NCBI RefSeq assembly: GCF_002355435.1
Contig: NZ_AP017313.1
Coordinates: forward strand, 62,001-126,000
Origin: Mucilaginibacter gotjawali
Lineage (GTDB): Bacteria > Bacteroidota > Bacteroidia > Sphingobacteriales > Sphingobacteriaceae
Length of the DNA stretch: 64,000 bases
Reading direction: 5' to 3'
Position numbers and translations under genes: made by a program. Of this stretch, positions 16,792 through 25,867 are shown piece by piece. A model generated the notes under the pieces. It saw only the letters and a program-made list of their open reading frames with translations. It made no database searches and was not told where the DNA came from. The first letter of the stretch is position 1. Every line of letters begins with the position of its first letter.

Positions 16792-16897
16792 GATAACCTG
16801 ATTTTAGATTTCGGTTCTATGAGTTAAAAATCAGATTAATAGCGGATTAATATTACAACCGTGGATTGTAATTTAATTTAAAAAGATGTTTAAAATG

Positions 16898-17227
16898 TCA
16901 CTGTGGGGAAGTATGAGAATGTTCGCTTTGCGAAAGTCCATTCTTGCTTTTCCTTATGGAACTCCAGAATTTACGAAGTTTATTCAGCGTCTTATAAACG
17001 AATTCCTGAGCCAGCGCCGAGCCATATTTTGGCTTTGGCATAAATATGTAAGGTGAAACTTCCAGAATTTCTGCAATCGCAAAGATCCGGCGAACAGTAA
17101 GGTCAGTTTGTCCGAGTTCTATCTTTGAATAGGCGGCCTGCGAAATATCGAGATCGAAAGCCATATTCTCCTGACTGAGCCTTTTCTCCAGCCTTTTCAA
17201 CCGTATTTTCTCTCCAATATTATCCAT
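16898..17227 (-). CDS. XRE-family helix-turn-helix regulator
   Basis: Start taken at the ATG at 17227 (an upstream TTG at 17233 is in frame), giving 109 residues. The N-terminal XRE domain is complete: IGEKIRLKRLEKRLSQENMAFDLDISQAAYSKIELGQTDLTVRRIFAIAEILEVSPYIF. The C-terminal half is basic and of unknown role. Its leader contains a 21-base motif repeated before the rhomboid gene at 18182, so it probably represses itself and the peptide/rhomboid locus (inference). It diverges from the peptide gene at 17363. Confidence 0.85.
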   Translation of the reverse strand: MDNIGEKIRLKRLEKRLSQENMAFDLDISQAAYSKIELGQTDLTVRRIFAIAEILEVSPYIFMPKPKYGSALAQEFVYKTLNKLRKFWSSIRKSKNGLSQSEHSHTSPQ

Positions 17228-17268
17228 TAACAAAAATGAAAGATGAATTATCCTATAAGCAAATATAG

Positions 17269-17289
17269 TAATTTACAACTAAGGGTTAT
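17269..17289. promoter_or_regulatory. Repeated operator-like motif, copy 1
   Basis: TAATTTACAACTAA, two variable bases, GTTAT. The same arrangement is found at 18219-18239. A second shared block, TATAAGCAAA, lies on the ATG side of both (17254 and 18197). It lies in the leader of the XRE gene, between it and the divergent peptide gene. Confidence 0.6.
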
Positions 17290-17362
17290 AGCATCCGGAC
17301 TGCTCACTTATGACCTTTAACTCAATTTCCGATATTGGAAAGAGGCATTAAAATTTATCATT

Positions 17363-17530
17363 ATGATAGACTTACCAGACCACCACTCAGATGAATTAAG
17401 AGGCGGCGTAAGCGCCTGTGCCACCAGTATTGTGCTGTCCACCTCAATCGGCGGACTTTTCGGAGGCATAGGTGCTGCAATAGGTTTTATCGGCGCAGCT
17501 GCAGGCCCGGCCTGTCTTGCCATCTTTTAA
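17363..17530 (+). CDS. Double-glycine leader peptide, bacteriocin-like precursor
   Basis: A 55-codon gene. Leader MIDLPDHHSDELRGG has the hydrophobic -4 (Leu12) and Glu -5 seen in double-glycine leaders, ending in Gly14-Gly15, where C39 peptidases cut. The 40-residue core is hydrophobic and glycine-rich with GxxxG-type spacing (GGLFGGIGAAIGFIGAAAG) and two cysteines, Cys19 and Cys51, that could form a disulfide. This layout matches class II bacteriocin-like peptides. A C39-peptidase protein is encoded 1.4 kb downstream. A strong terminator follows the stop. No ribosome-binding motif is seen. Target and activity are unknown; a signalling peptide is also possible. Confidence 0.75.
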   Translation: MIDLPDHHSDELRGGVSACATSIVLSTSIGGLFGGIGAAIGFIGAAAGPACLAIF

Positions 17531-17533
17531 CCC

Positions 17534-17562
17534 AATACCGGGGGAACACATCCCCCGGTATT
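17534..17562. terminator. Bidirectional terminator between peptide and rhomboid genes
   Basis: Perfect 11-base stem AATACCGGGGG / CCCCCGGTATT with a seven-base loop, placed between convergent genes and touching the rhomboid stop codon. Confidence 0.8.
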
Positions 17563-18182
17563 TAAAACAGAATTGCCGGGCAAACAATCAAAACCGCCAG
17601 TATTCCGCCAAGTGCCCCATACAAATGAATCTCATGGTTAACCATCTCATTTCCCTTCTTCCACCGGTAATAGCTTAACAGCACGATATAGATCAGTCCC
17701 GTAAATATATTCCTTATACCTCCGATAAACGCAAAACTTAAGGCTGTTCCATAAGGATCCAGGATCATAAATGCGAACAGGCAGCCCATCACGCTTCCCG
17801 AGCAACCCGCGCTGGAATAATCAAACCTGTTCCGGTGAATTACGGTATAAAATACATTACCTGCCAATTCACTTATCACGAAGATCTGCAGCATGTGCCA
17901 GCCTCCATTCCTCATGCGCTTTTCTAATGTTACTTCAAGATTGGCACCAAAGATATAAAGCGATACCTCATTAAATACAAGGTGTACTAAGTCGTTATGC
18001 ACCAGATCAGTTGTGAACAGGCGGTAATATTGCCGCTGCCGGATGACGCTGTAAGGGTGAAGTAAAAGTGCTGCAAATATTCCCTTGTTGTAGATAGCAG
18101 CCAGGCTGACCAGTGCTATGATCAGCATCAGGCAATATGTTACCGGGGCTTCAGATTCTGACAGATGGATAAGGCCGATCAT
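17562..18182 (-). CDS. Rhomboid-family intramembrane serine protease
   Basis: Start chosen at the ATG at 18182 (a GTG at 18209 is in frame, but overlaps the promoter-like motif), giving 206 residues. At least six membrane segments. The rhomboid core is readable: HNDLVHLVFNEVSLYIFG (first His-Asn element), the catalytic GxSG as AGCSGSVMG, and the catalytic His in NHEIHLYGALGG. Rhomboids cut single-span membrane proteins within the bilayer. Convergent with the peptide gene and sharing an operator-like motif with the XRE gene, it may act in peptide release, immunity or regulation (inference). Confidence 0.8.
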   Translation of the reverse strand: MIGLIHLSESEAPVTYCLMLIIALVSLAAIYNKGIFAALLLHPYSVIRQRQYYRLFTTDLVHNDLVHLVFNEVSLYIFGANLEVTLEKRMRNGGWHMLQIFVISELAGNVFYTVIHRNRFDYSSAGCSGSVMGCLFAFMILDPYGTALSFAFIGGIRNIFTGLIYIVLLSYYRWKKGNEMVNHEIHLYGALGGILAVLIVCPAILF

Positions 18183-18218
18183 AGGCAATATTATGTTATA
18201 AGCAAACACTTTAACTAC

Positions 18219-18239
18219 TAATTTACAACTAACAGTTAT
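18219..18239. promoter_or_regulatory. Repeated operator-like motif, copy 2
   Basis: TAATTTACAACTAA, two variable bases, GTTAT, matching 17269-17289. It lies between the rhomboid (minus) and the membrane-protein gene (plus) and could control both. Confidence 0.6.
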
Positions 18240-18286
18240 TGTTTATTGCACTGTGCAGGCAGAAATTTACTCAAAATTACATAAAT

Positions 18287-18928
18287 ATGAAATTATTGTT
18301 AAAAAATGGTACACTAAACCTGCTTGTTTTGATCCTTTTGACTTTCGTCTTGATTAATATTACGAACCGCTATATACTTACTCCTGGGTTCTACTCGAAC
18401 AGTGGCGATCCGCTTTCAGGCATTCCCGGACAGGAGGTAAGCATCTATGAAAACCTTCAGCGCTGGATATATATTTCGTCAGCGGCTTACCTGATCGGAA
18501 AATTGGCCACCATTTCCCTGGTGCTTTATACCGCATTATACCTGGCTGATCAGCAGGTCAATTACAAAGACATCTTTAACGTCGTTGTTCTGGCAGAATT
18601 TGTATTCCTGATTCCGGCAGTAATTAAAATAACCAGCTTCTATTATGTATTTCCTCACGGAACGCTGGAGGACTGGCGCCAGTATTACATTCTTTCAGCT
18701 TTGAGTTTATTTAAAGATGCCCCTGCAGACTGGAATTACGCGCTCCAGACCGTCAATCTATTTGAGATCGGTTATTGGTTCCTGCTGGCCCTTGGAATTT
18801 ACAGACTAAGCGGTTTAAACTATGACAGATCGCTGCAAGTAGTGGTAACCGCCTATTTGCCTGCTTTATTTATCTGGGTCGCATCGGTAACTTTCTGTAC
18901 GCTCATGCTGTTTCCCGCTTCAGGCTGA
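18287..18928 (+). CDS. Multispan membrane protein of the peptide locus
   Basis: 213 residues from ATG 18287. About five hydrophobic segments (LLVLILLTFVLINI, AAYLIGKLATISLVLYTALYLA, VVVLAEFVFLIPAVI, IGYWFLLALGIYRL, AYLPALFIWVASVTFC). The overall shape recalls Yip1-type membrane proteins but no family signature is certain. It is 42 bases before the C39 peptidase gene and most likely in one transcript with it, so a transport or immunity partner is possible. Not a recognised bacteriocin immunity protein. Confidence 0.6.
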   Translation: MKLLLKNGTLNLLVLILLTFVLINITNRYILTPGFYSNSGDPLSGIPGQEVSIYENLQRWIYISSAAYLIGKLATISLVLYTALYLADQQVNYKDIFNVVVLAEFVFLIPAVIKITSFYYVFPHGTLEDWRQYYILSALSLFKDAPADWNYALQTVNLFEIGYWFLLALGIYRLSGLNYDRSLQVVVTAYLPALFIWVASVTFCTLMLFPASG

Positions 18929-18970
18929 TCAACTGCCCGCTCCTTAACTTAACACATCTAATCTGCTTTT

Positions 18971-20374
18971 ATGAAAAATTTGAATTCAATCAGAAACACT
19001 TTTGTCCGGCAGTCCGCACAAAGTGACTGCGGACTGGCTTGCCTCGCAATGGTTTTAATCTATTCCGGCAGGAAGAACGATGCTGCGTCGCTCCTTATGG
19101 AATCCCGTGTACCGGAAAACGGTTTGTCGCTTTTGGAAATGCGAAGACTGGCTGAAAGGTTCGGCCTCACTGCGCGCTGCGTGTCAATGGACGTGGCAAC
19201 GCTCCGCCGCACTTCATGCCCGTCGATACTTCATATCATAGATGAAACCGGAGACCCTCATTTTATGGTTTGTTACGGGGGCTTAAAAAAAGGTCGCAGC
19301 TGGCAGTATTTTGTTGCAGACCCAGCCAGAAAAATGCACTTCATCAGCGAGGATGACCTTACTGCCGCCTGGAAAAGCAATGCAGCCCTGTACTTTGAGG
19401 ACATTTTGTTTAAGGGCCTCCCATGCCGTGAACGGGCATGGATGCCGCTGTTAACGATCAGGTCTTTCCCCAAAGGTCTTTGGTTTAGTATCCCTTTTTT
19501 AAACGTGTGCATCACGTTGCTGGGAATTGCTTTATCCTGGGTTCTGCAGCGCGGGATCGAAGACTCACTCACCGGGAAAAAGCAAAGCCTGGTAATTGCT
19601 GTTCTGCTGCTCCTGTTGATCATTACGATCTTTAAAAGCATGATTGCTTACATCAAACAACGGGTACTCATCAAATTAAATAATGCCGTTAATGAACAGT
19701 ACCTGACTTCGTATATCCGGAAGATAGTTTACAAACAGGATTTGCCGCAGGCAGGGGTAAATAACCGAACGCTTAAAATCCATCTTACAGATATACAAAA
19801 GATTCAGAATGCTGTATCGGGATTTGCATCTGTCATGCTCTCTGAGGGTGTTTTGATATTGCTTGTGCTTTCCGGCGTAATTTATACTGAGCCGGTCGCC
19901 GGTCTGATCAACGCCGGGTACCTGATCGCCATGCTGATCGTTGCAGCAAAAAACTCCCCTGAAATTGCTTATCAGACCGCCTGTTTGAATGAAATGTCGG
20001 GACGTGCAGAAAACCAGTTATCTGATGAGCTTAAAGGCTTGTTCGGAAAGATGAACCCGGAAAGCCGCCTCATGCACCATCACCGGAATCATCATCAATA
20101 TCTGTCAAGCGCCCGCCAGGTTGCAACAAGGATCAGTCGTTATAATTTATTCTATGAATGTACAGGAGCCCTGAATGTCCTTATTGTCTTCTCTGTCTGT
20201 ATTTTTAAAATGGAAAAAATGGAGATGTCATACGGAATACTGATGATACTGGTAATTTCCAGTTATTTCATTGCTGTACTGATCCAAAAAATATGCAATG
20301 CGATTGTCGTAATTACCGAGGGTGCTGATGCATCAAGGCAATTCAGTCTGAATTGCACTCAGAAACAGCACTAA
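18971..20374 (+). CDS. C39 peptidase-transmembrane protein lacking an ATPase domain
   Basis: A 467-residue protein. Residues about 10-150 are a complete C39 peptidase: Gln14, Cys20 in QSDCGLACLAM, His97 in DPHFMVCYGG and Asp117 in VADPA. This enzyme cuts after double glycine in leaders such as that of the 17363 peptide. Residues about 165-445 form ABC-exporter-like transmembrane segments, but the nucleotide-binding domain expected after them is absent: the frame stops at 20374 with no Walker motifs, and the next 80 bases encode none. Either it works with an ATPase in trans, or cleavage is uncoupled from ATP-driven export. A real truncation is also possible. Confidence 0.85.
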   Translation: MKNLNSIRNTFVRQSAQSDCGLACLAMVLIYSGRKNDAASLLMESRVPENGLSLLEMRRLAERFGLTARCVSMDVATLRRTSCPSILHIIDETGDPHFMVCYGGLKKGRSWQYFVADPARKMHFISEDDLTAAWKSNAALYFEDILFKGLPCRERAWMPLLTIRSFPKGLWFSIPFLNVCITLLGIALSWVLQRGIEDSLTGKKQSLVIAVLLLLLIITIFKSMIAYIKQRVLIKLNNAVNEQYLTSYIRKIVYKQDLPQAGVNNRTLKIHLTDIQKIQNAVSGFASVMLSEGVLILLVLSGVIYTEPVAGLINAGYLIAMLIVAAKNSPEIAYQTACLNEMSGRAENQLSDELKGLFGKMNPESRLMHHHRNHHQYLSSARQVATRISRYNLFYECTGALNVLIVFSVCIFKMEKMEMSYGILMILVISSYFIAVLIQKICNAIVVITEGADASRQFSLNCTQKQH

Positions 20375-20457
20375 CTATCTTCATTTAACAGCGATCAATA
20401 CCAGGCACTGGAATAATGCCCTGAACAGAATTCTTTTATCTTTTTTAACGTCTATCT

Positions 20458-21300
20458 ATGAACCAGCATATTGAAAAATTAAGGTCTGCCCTTTTTAGTG
20501 AACTCTTTGAAATTAATGAAACCGAAAATCCGCTTGAAAAACTTTTCAGCGTATCAAAATTGATTGAAAGCAAACTCCATGAACTGAACCAGTTTCTGAC
20601 CACTTTTAAATTTCCGGATGAGGACGAGGAGATATTATTCTTTAAGATCACCAAACCTGAAATGGTGGCACTCAGAATTGAAGAGGTAATGCGCTATAGC
20701 CTGCAGGTCAACAAGCCTATCGGAACAAATGAAGTACAGCTGAAATATTTTGAAGACGAACTGAAAGCCCTTCAAAGCTTCTTCCGGATGAACTCATTTC
20801 ATTACCAGTACTACCGCACAGGTGTAAATGATCTGGACAGAATTTACTTCCTTCGCAATGCCGCACCCCTGTCAATGCCTTTAGCGGATGTTAATGAAAG
20901 TGACTGGTCTGTTTCTACGCCGGTAAGTCTGCTCTTTGCCAAATTTATCGCCTATGAACACATCCAGTATTTTATACTGGAACAGATCACGCCGCTAAAA
21001 TACCCCGAATTGAGCCTGAAAGCTAAAAACGGCGTTCAGGTTGCCGAAATGAAATGGACGGGGGATTCTATAAATATCGTTGAGCTTGCCTACGGGATCT
21101 GGCTCACCGGGCAGCTCAATAACGGGAATGCGAGCCTGAACCAGATCGTCCGATGGCTGGAAGCTCATCTGCATGTCAGCATCGGGGTGATCCAGCGGCG
21201 CTTCATAGAGATTGAAAGGCGCAAACGCCTTAGCCCGACAAAGTATATTGATCAGATGAAAGAGAAGATCAAGCAAAAGATCGATAGCGGAAATTCCTAA
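20458..21300 (+). CDS. rteC: RteC-family regulator of ICE excision
   Basis: A 280-residue protein similar to RteC, the regulator that activates excision genes of CTnDOT-type elements. Visible features: an N-terminal helical region, the YYRTGVNDLDRIYFLRN segment characteristic of the family, and a C-terminal winged-helix part (VQRRFIEIERRKRLSPTKYIDQMKEKI). Bacteroidetes ICEs carry rteC-type genes, so this marks the region as element DNA. A 77-base gap separates it from the large ATPase gene. Its upstream partner genes (rteA/rteB) are not present nearby, so input signal is unknown. Confidence 0.8.
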   Translation: MNQHIEKLRSALFSELFEINETENPLEKLFSVSKLIESKLHELNQFLTTFKFPDEDEEILFFKITKPEMVALRIEEVMRYSLQVNKPIGTNEVQLKYFEDELKALQSFFRMNSFHYQYYRTGVNDLDRIYFLRNAAPLSMPLADVNESDWSVSTPVSLLFAKFIAYEHIQYFILEQITPLKYPELSLKAKNGVQVAEMKWTGDSINIVELAYGIWLTGQLNNGNASLNQIVRWLEAHLHVSIGVIQRRFIEIERRKRLSPTKYIDQMKEKIKQKIDSGNS

Positions 21301-21377
21301 TCAACACCTATTCTATTGTGATTTGATAAACTTTAAATGCTATTTTCGAAAGCTGATACTTAATCTTATTACAACCA

Positions 21378-24300
21378 ATGCCAATTGACCTTAAGCAGAT
21401 AACCGAAGATATTTTTACCGAGAATGCCAGACGAAGCCCTGATGGTTTGACATCCGACCGATACGTCCAAAACCATTTTGTGAGTTCCTATAAATCGAGG
21501 TTCTTTTTAGAGCTTCTCCAGAATGCCCGCGATGCAATTGTTATGGGCATGGTTAAAAAAGGCAGGATTAAAGCCTGGCTTGAAGGCGATACCCTTTTTT
21601 TTGCTAATAACGGGATGGATTTTAATAAAGAAGGTGTAAGAAGCATTTGCTTTCCAGCAATCAGCACAAAAACGGATAGGGGAATGATCGGGCATAAAGG
21701 GATCGGATTTAATTCCATCCTTGAGATTACTGACCAGCCAGCTATTATGACCAACTCAGGTACTTTTTATTTCAGTACCGGAGAAACTGCGGAACTGATT
21801 GGGCAGCCCGTTGATATATTGCCGCTTTTCCAGTTCCCTTTATATTCCGCAGTTACCGTAGAGCAGGCATATCCTGATCTATTTATACAAGGGTACACCA
21901 CCATTATTAAATTAAAGCTCAATAAGAAGATCACGGGACAAGAGGCGCTTAAACAAGCTTTGCAGATCACCGGGCAGGATATTGTCTTTTTATCCGCCAT
22001 TACCAGCATGGAGATAGGTGAAAATAAAAAAGAGATCGTAGCGCTTACCCCGAGGATCGTACTTGAAGAAAATGCAAAACCTTCTTACTACAAGCCTTAT
22101 GAATATCATTTCTGTTTATCATCCGAAATAATCGGCTCATTTGATGAGGATGAGCAGACGCAGTTCAAAACGGATAACAAGGCGGAATGCAAATTCCTTT
22201 TGCAGACTGATGTATCCGGAAAATTCATGCCGGCTGCACAGAGTAAGTTGTACCTTTTTTATGCGCTTGACCCCATTACCGGTTTTTCATTTAGTATTCA
22301 TAGCTTTTTTTCGGCAACGATTGACCGTAAGGGGCTGTCCGGCCAAAGCAAACTGAATGCCGCGCTGTTCGATCAGATTGCCGAGTATTATACCGGTGAC
22401 TTTTTAGCTGCTGTTAAAACCGATTTTTCGGCTGATGTGCTGTCGGTATTGGCGTATAAACGGGAACTCAATAATAACCTGGAACCCTTTTACAATGCAC
22501 TGAAAATTCGCTGGGCAGGCAAACAATTTATCTATAATGCAGCCGCAAAGCGCTTTCTCGCTCCATCGGAGGTGTTGCTGGTCACCAAAAAGGAAAGCGA
22601 CCTCTTTGACGATGATATTTTGGGAGATAAATATCTGCTGTATATGCCTGACACCCGGATACAGGACTGGCTGATCAAAGAATGCGGTACGACCCAGCTT
22701 GCAAAAGATTTTATTGTCAGAAATATAGAAGCTAAATGCGAATCCCGTATTAATGACCCCAAGTTTTTTGAGCGCCTTTATGAACAGAATACCGTATGGC
22801 TATTCGACCTTTCCGCAAAGAAAATACTGCTGACCCAAAATGGAAAACTGGTAGCCGGAAACGAGACTGTTATTTATTACCAGCGTAAATTAGAATTCTA
22901 TACCCCTGCTGTGCTGGATGATCGTTTAAGTTTTCTTCACCAGGGAATAAAGGTAGAAGGCCTGCGGGACAATCACCGGAGCCAGTTAGGTTTAAATGAG
23001 TACAGTGAAGAAAGCCTCATGAGCGCGGCAATCAGTTTATTTAAAGAAATGACCGACCTCAAGAACGAGGATCAGCACAAGATAGCGGTCGCGCTCATTG
23101 GATTCTTAAAAGGCTTGGGAATCAGTAAAACTGAATCCATCGCCAGGATGAGTGACGATCTTTGGTTCCCAGTGATGCATAAGGCTACTCAGAGGAAAGA
23201 CTGGAAGAATCTTTTACAGTCACCGGTTTACTTTGAAAACTTTGAACTTCATGAGGCTTATGCAGGTGATTATTATTTTATAGATATGGAAGCCCTTATT
23301 CAGGGAGATGATTTTTCCAGATGGGATTCGTTTTTAACGGATCTTGGCGTATGGAAGGTCCCTGCGGTTTATATCCAAAAAGGCAGGAAAGCTATTGATG
23401 AAAATAATTCCACTTTTATAAACAACGACCGCCAGTTCCATCGGCCCCAAAATGACATTACGGTTGCCTATAGTCGGAGTATCATCCATACTTGGCCAGT
23501 TTATCATGGATTTATTACAAGTACGTTGATTGCCGATATGACACTCAGGGTGGATGGAGAGCGTTATACCGACGAAAAAACAAAGATTGCCAGGTCAGGG
23601 GCCGTTAACTATTTAAAAAATCACAGCTGGATTCCGGTATCCTACAAGGATAAGGTTTCGCTGAAACAACCACATCAGGTGGTTGCAATGTCACAAAGCG
23701 ATTATGTCAAAGTACACAACCAGCCTATCCTCGAATACCTGCATGTTATACTGCTCGACCAGTTCACAGACAGCCAGTTCCTTACAGATTTTGATATTTT
23801 TCATTTTTCGGTTAACAGCCCGGAAAGCTATCGGAAGCTATTTCGGATGGTGCTGGAAAGCTATCCTGATCCTGAAAAAAATACAGATAAAAACGGTTTC
23901 GAAAAATTCTTTAACCGCTTGCTCACTTATCTGCATGACTGTCTGAACGTATTAGGTGCGAGGGAAACTGATGTTCGCTTATTTGAGCAGGAACAGTTTT
24001 TAACTAAGTCTTTGATTGACCAGACTTTTCAGTGGACTAAGGGTATTAATGCGATCCATATTGACCAGAAGGCATTCCTGGATAAAGTAACGGATGCCGG
24101 GCTGATCGAAAAGGTTACCAATCCCTTCGTCTTTACGAAAAGGGACAGGAATGAGTGGGGTAAATATGCGGCTAAGATCGGGCGGTCAATTTCCAAGATC
24201 ATCAAAACAAAAATTGCTTCAACAGGCGAACCTTCAGGGTTGTCTGAATGCGTGAAAAACCCGGAAGTAATGCTGGCATTTGTGGAAGATGATCAGGACA

Positions 24301-25388
24301 AAAACTTTTCCGACGAGGAACTGGAATCATTTCGTAATAAAAACCTAATCATCCATAAGGCAATGAAACTGGAAGTCGATATTGAAGGCGACAAGTATAG
24401 CCTGGAGCAGCCATTTTTTGTTGAAGGCGAAAAAGAGAAAAGCGTTTTACATATCGATGAGGGCTTGCTGATCTACGCCACCAAAGATTTCAGCAGGGCC
24501 CTGGCTGAATATTTTGAATACCTGACGGATCTGGATATGAAAAGACTTGACCTGATCATAAACGATATTCAATTGCTGAACAGTAAAGAAGAAAAATATG
24601 AATATGCTGTTTCCAGGGATATTGACCATAATAGACTGGAGGAAATAGGGCATCTTTTTGAACAGGGAATAACTATTGAAATGCCAGCGGATGAGTCAGC
24701 TGTTTTAGTAGATAAAATAAAGGCAGGTACCGCGCCTGCTGTAACTGTAACTACTAAATTAATACAGGAGCAGGTTGAAGTAAAAGAGATTACCATAAGT
24801 AACGGTTTTGAGAATTACCTGGAAGTACTTGATAATGCTGTCAATAGTCCTGTATTGCCATTTACAGTTGCCGCAGATATACAGTCGTCGGGAACTTCCA
24901 GTCTGCCCAAACCATCAACGGCCATCAACTATACGCCCCGAACAGAACTATCGGACCAGTCGAAAAAGGATCTCGGCTTTTTAGCGGAATATTTTGTTTT
25001 CAAAAAGCTCACCATTAAACAGCCTAGCCTTTATGAGCAGCTTCATTTAGAACCAGAACAGGAAATTGACCTTAACTGGTACAATTTGCCTCGTCTTAAA
25101 AATTCTGCCCTGGCTGATGGGAGTATCGGGAAAGGTTGTGATATGGAAATTAGGGATGCGGGTATTTTTATTGAAGTTAAGGGAATGGCCGGATTGTCGG
25201 ACCTCTTTACCATTACCAATAATGAGTTTAAGAAGATGAAAGAGGCCGGTGATAATTACTACCTCATTGTGGTTAAAAATGTATATCAGGAGCAGCGTAT
25301 AGTCACAATTGTCGTTAGAAACCCTTACCGCGAAATTGTATTGGGGAATCTGAGGTTCATTAAAGGGGAAATGACAGCACCTTATTAA
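21378..25388 (+). CDS. Giant GHKL-ATPase protein with C-terminal nuclease-like domain
   Basis: A 1336-residue protein. Residues about 40-200 form a GHKL (Hsp90/MutL/histidine kinase-like) ATPase of the sacsin type: ELLQNARD (N-box, Asn49), FANNGMDF, and a GHKGIGFNS lid motif (105-113). The C-terminus carries a DUF3883-like (NOV) domain with D1255-x10-E1266-V-K1268, resembling a PD-(D/E)xK nuclease core. The long middle is unrecognised. Such ATPase-nuclease-like combinations occur in defence islands, so an anti-phage or anti-plasmid role as ICE cargo is plausible (inference). It follows rteC on the same strand; a terminator follows. Confidence 0.8.
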   Translation: MPIDLKQITEDIFTENARRSPDGLTSDRYVQNHFVSSYKSRFFLELLQNARDAIVMGMVKKGRIKAWLEGDTLFFANNGMDFNKEGVRSICFPAISTKTDRGMIGHKGIGFNSILEITDQPAIMTNSGTFYFSTGETAELIGQPVDILPLFQFPLYSAVTVEQAYPDLFIQGYTTIIKLKLNKKITGQEALKQALQITGQDIVFLSAITSMEIGENKKEIVALTPRIVLEENAKPSYYKPYEYHFCLSSEIIGSFDEDEQTQFKTDNKAECKFLLQTDVSGKFMPAAQSKLYLFYALDPITGFSFSIHSFFSATIDRKGLSGQSKLNAALFDQIAEYYTGDFLAAVKTDFSADVLSVLAYKRELNNNLEPFYNALKIRWAGKQFIYNAAAKRFLAPSEVLLVTKKESDLFDDDILGDKYLLYMPDTRIQDWLIKECGTTQLAKDFIVRNIEAKCESRINDPKFFERLYEQNTVWLFDLSAKKILLTQNGKLVAGNETVIYYQRKLEFYTPAVLDDRLSFLHQGIKVEGLRDNHRSQLGLNEYSEESLMSAAISLFKEMTDLKNEDQHKIAVALIGFLKGLGISKTESIARMSDDLWFPVMHKATQRKDWKNLLQSPVYFENFELHEAYAGDYYFIDMEALIQGDDFSRWDSFLTDLGVWKVPAVYIQKGRKAIDENNSTFINNDRQFHRPQNDITVAYSRSIIHTWPVYHGFITSTLIADMTLRVDGERYTDEKTKIARSGAVNYLKNHSWIPVSYKDKVSLKQPHQVVAMSQSDYVKVHNQPILEYLHVILLDQFTDSQFLTDFDIFHFSVNSPESYRKLFRMVLESYPDPEKNTDKNGFEKFFNRLLTYLHDCLNVLGARETDVRLFEQEQFLTKSLIDQTFQWTKGINAIHIDQKAFLDKVTDAGLIEKVTNPFVFTKRDRNEWGKYAAKIGRSISKIIKTKIASTGEPSGLSECVKNPEVMLAFVEDDQDKNFSDEELESFRNKNLIIHKAMKLEVDIEGDKYSLEQPFFVEGEKEKSVLHIDEGLLIYATKDFSRALAEYFEYLTDLDMKRLDLIINDIQLLNSKEEKYEYAVSRDIDHNRLEEIGHLFEQGITIEMPADESAVLVDKIKAGTAPAVTVTTKLIQEQVEVKEITISNGFENYLEVLDNAVNSPVLPFTVAADIQSSGTSSLPKPSTAINYTPRTELSDQSKKDLGFLAEYFVFKKLTIKQPSLYEQLHLEPEQEIDLNWYNLPRLKNSALADGSIGKGCDMEIRDAGIFIEVKGMAGLSDLFTITNNEFKKMKEAGDNYYLIVVKNVYQEQRIVTIVVRNPYREIVLGNLRFIKGEMTAPY

Positions 25389-25435
25389 ATACTAATCATC
25401 AGCTTATTATTGACTAACCTATAAACTGGTTATTG

Positions 25436-25466
25436 AGCCGTTCCCGGTTATAGGAGCGGCTTTTTT
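25436..25466 (+). terminator. Terminator after the giant ATPase gene
   Basis: AGCCGTTCC / GGAGCGGCT stem (nine pairs, one G-U) followed by six T. Good factor-independent terminator. Confidence 0.8.
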
Positions 25467-25610
25467 GCGGAACAACTTTTAACCACGTTACCCCGCCTGT
25501 TTTTTATTTGAGGTCATTTTATATTCAAAACCCGATTTAAATTCCTTTTGCTCGAACAGGATAAATGCTCCTGTGAACTTATTTAAATCAATATCCTCTC
25601 CAAAATTTAT

Positions 25611-25629
25611 TTTTCGGTAGTACCGAAAA
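25611..25629. promoter_or_regulatory. Perfect 19-base palindrome
   Basis: TTTTCGGTA-G-TACCGAAAA, nine-base arms around one base, in the 629-base gap before the primase-like gene. Typical of a dimeric repressor operator. Which protein binds is unknown. Confidence 0.5.
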
Positions 25630-25867
25630 GCTTGTCAATTACCCTCTCCACGAAATCTCACTTTTGATCCCGTCAGGCGGCATTGCTTTCAAAGCCCTGC
25701 CGCTTAAAGGAATTACAGATTCCAACGCTCTTTGACGTACGGGGACAAAGCATTATCCGGCTTAGCAACTGGAAATTTTGCGAAGGTGAAATTGAGTAAC
25801 CGAAAACGCATTGGCAGGCCCATAGCCCGGATTGTAGAATCCGACGTGAGTAGTCCCGAAAATATAT

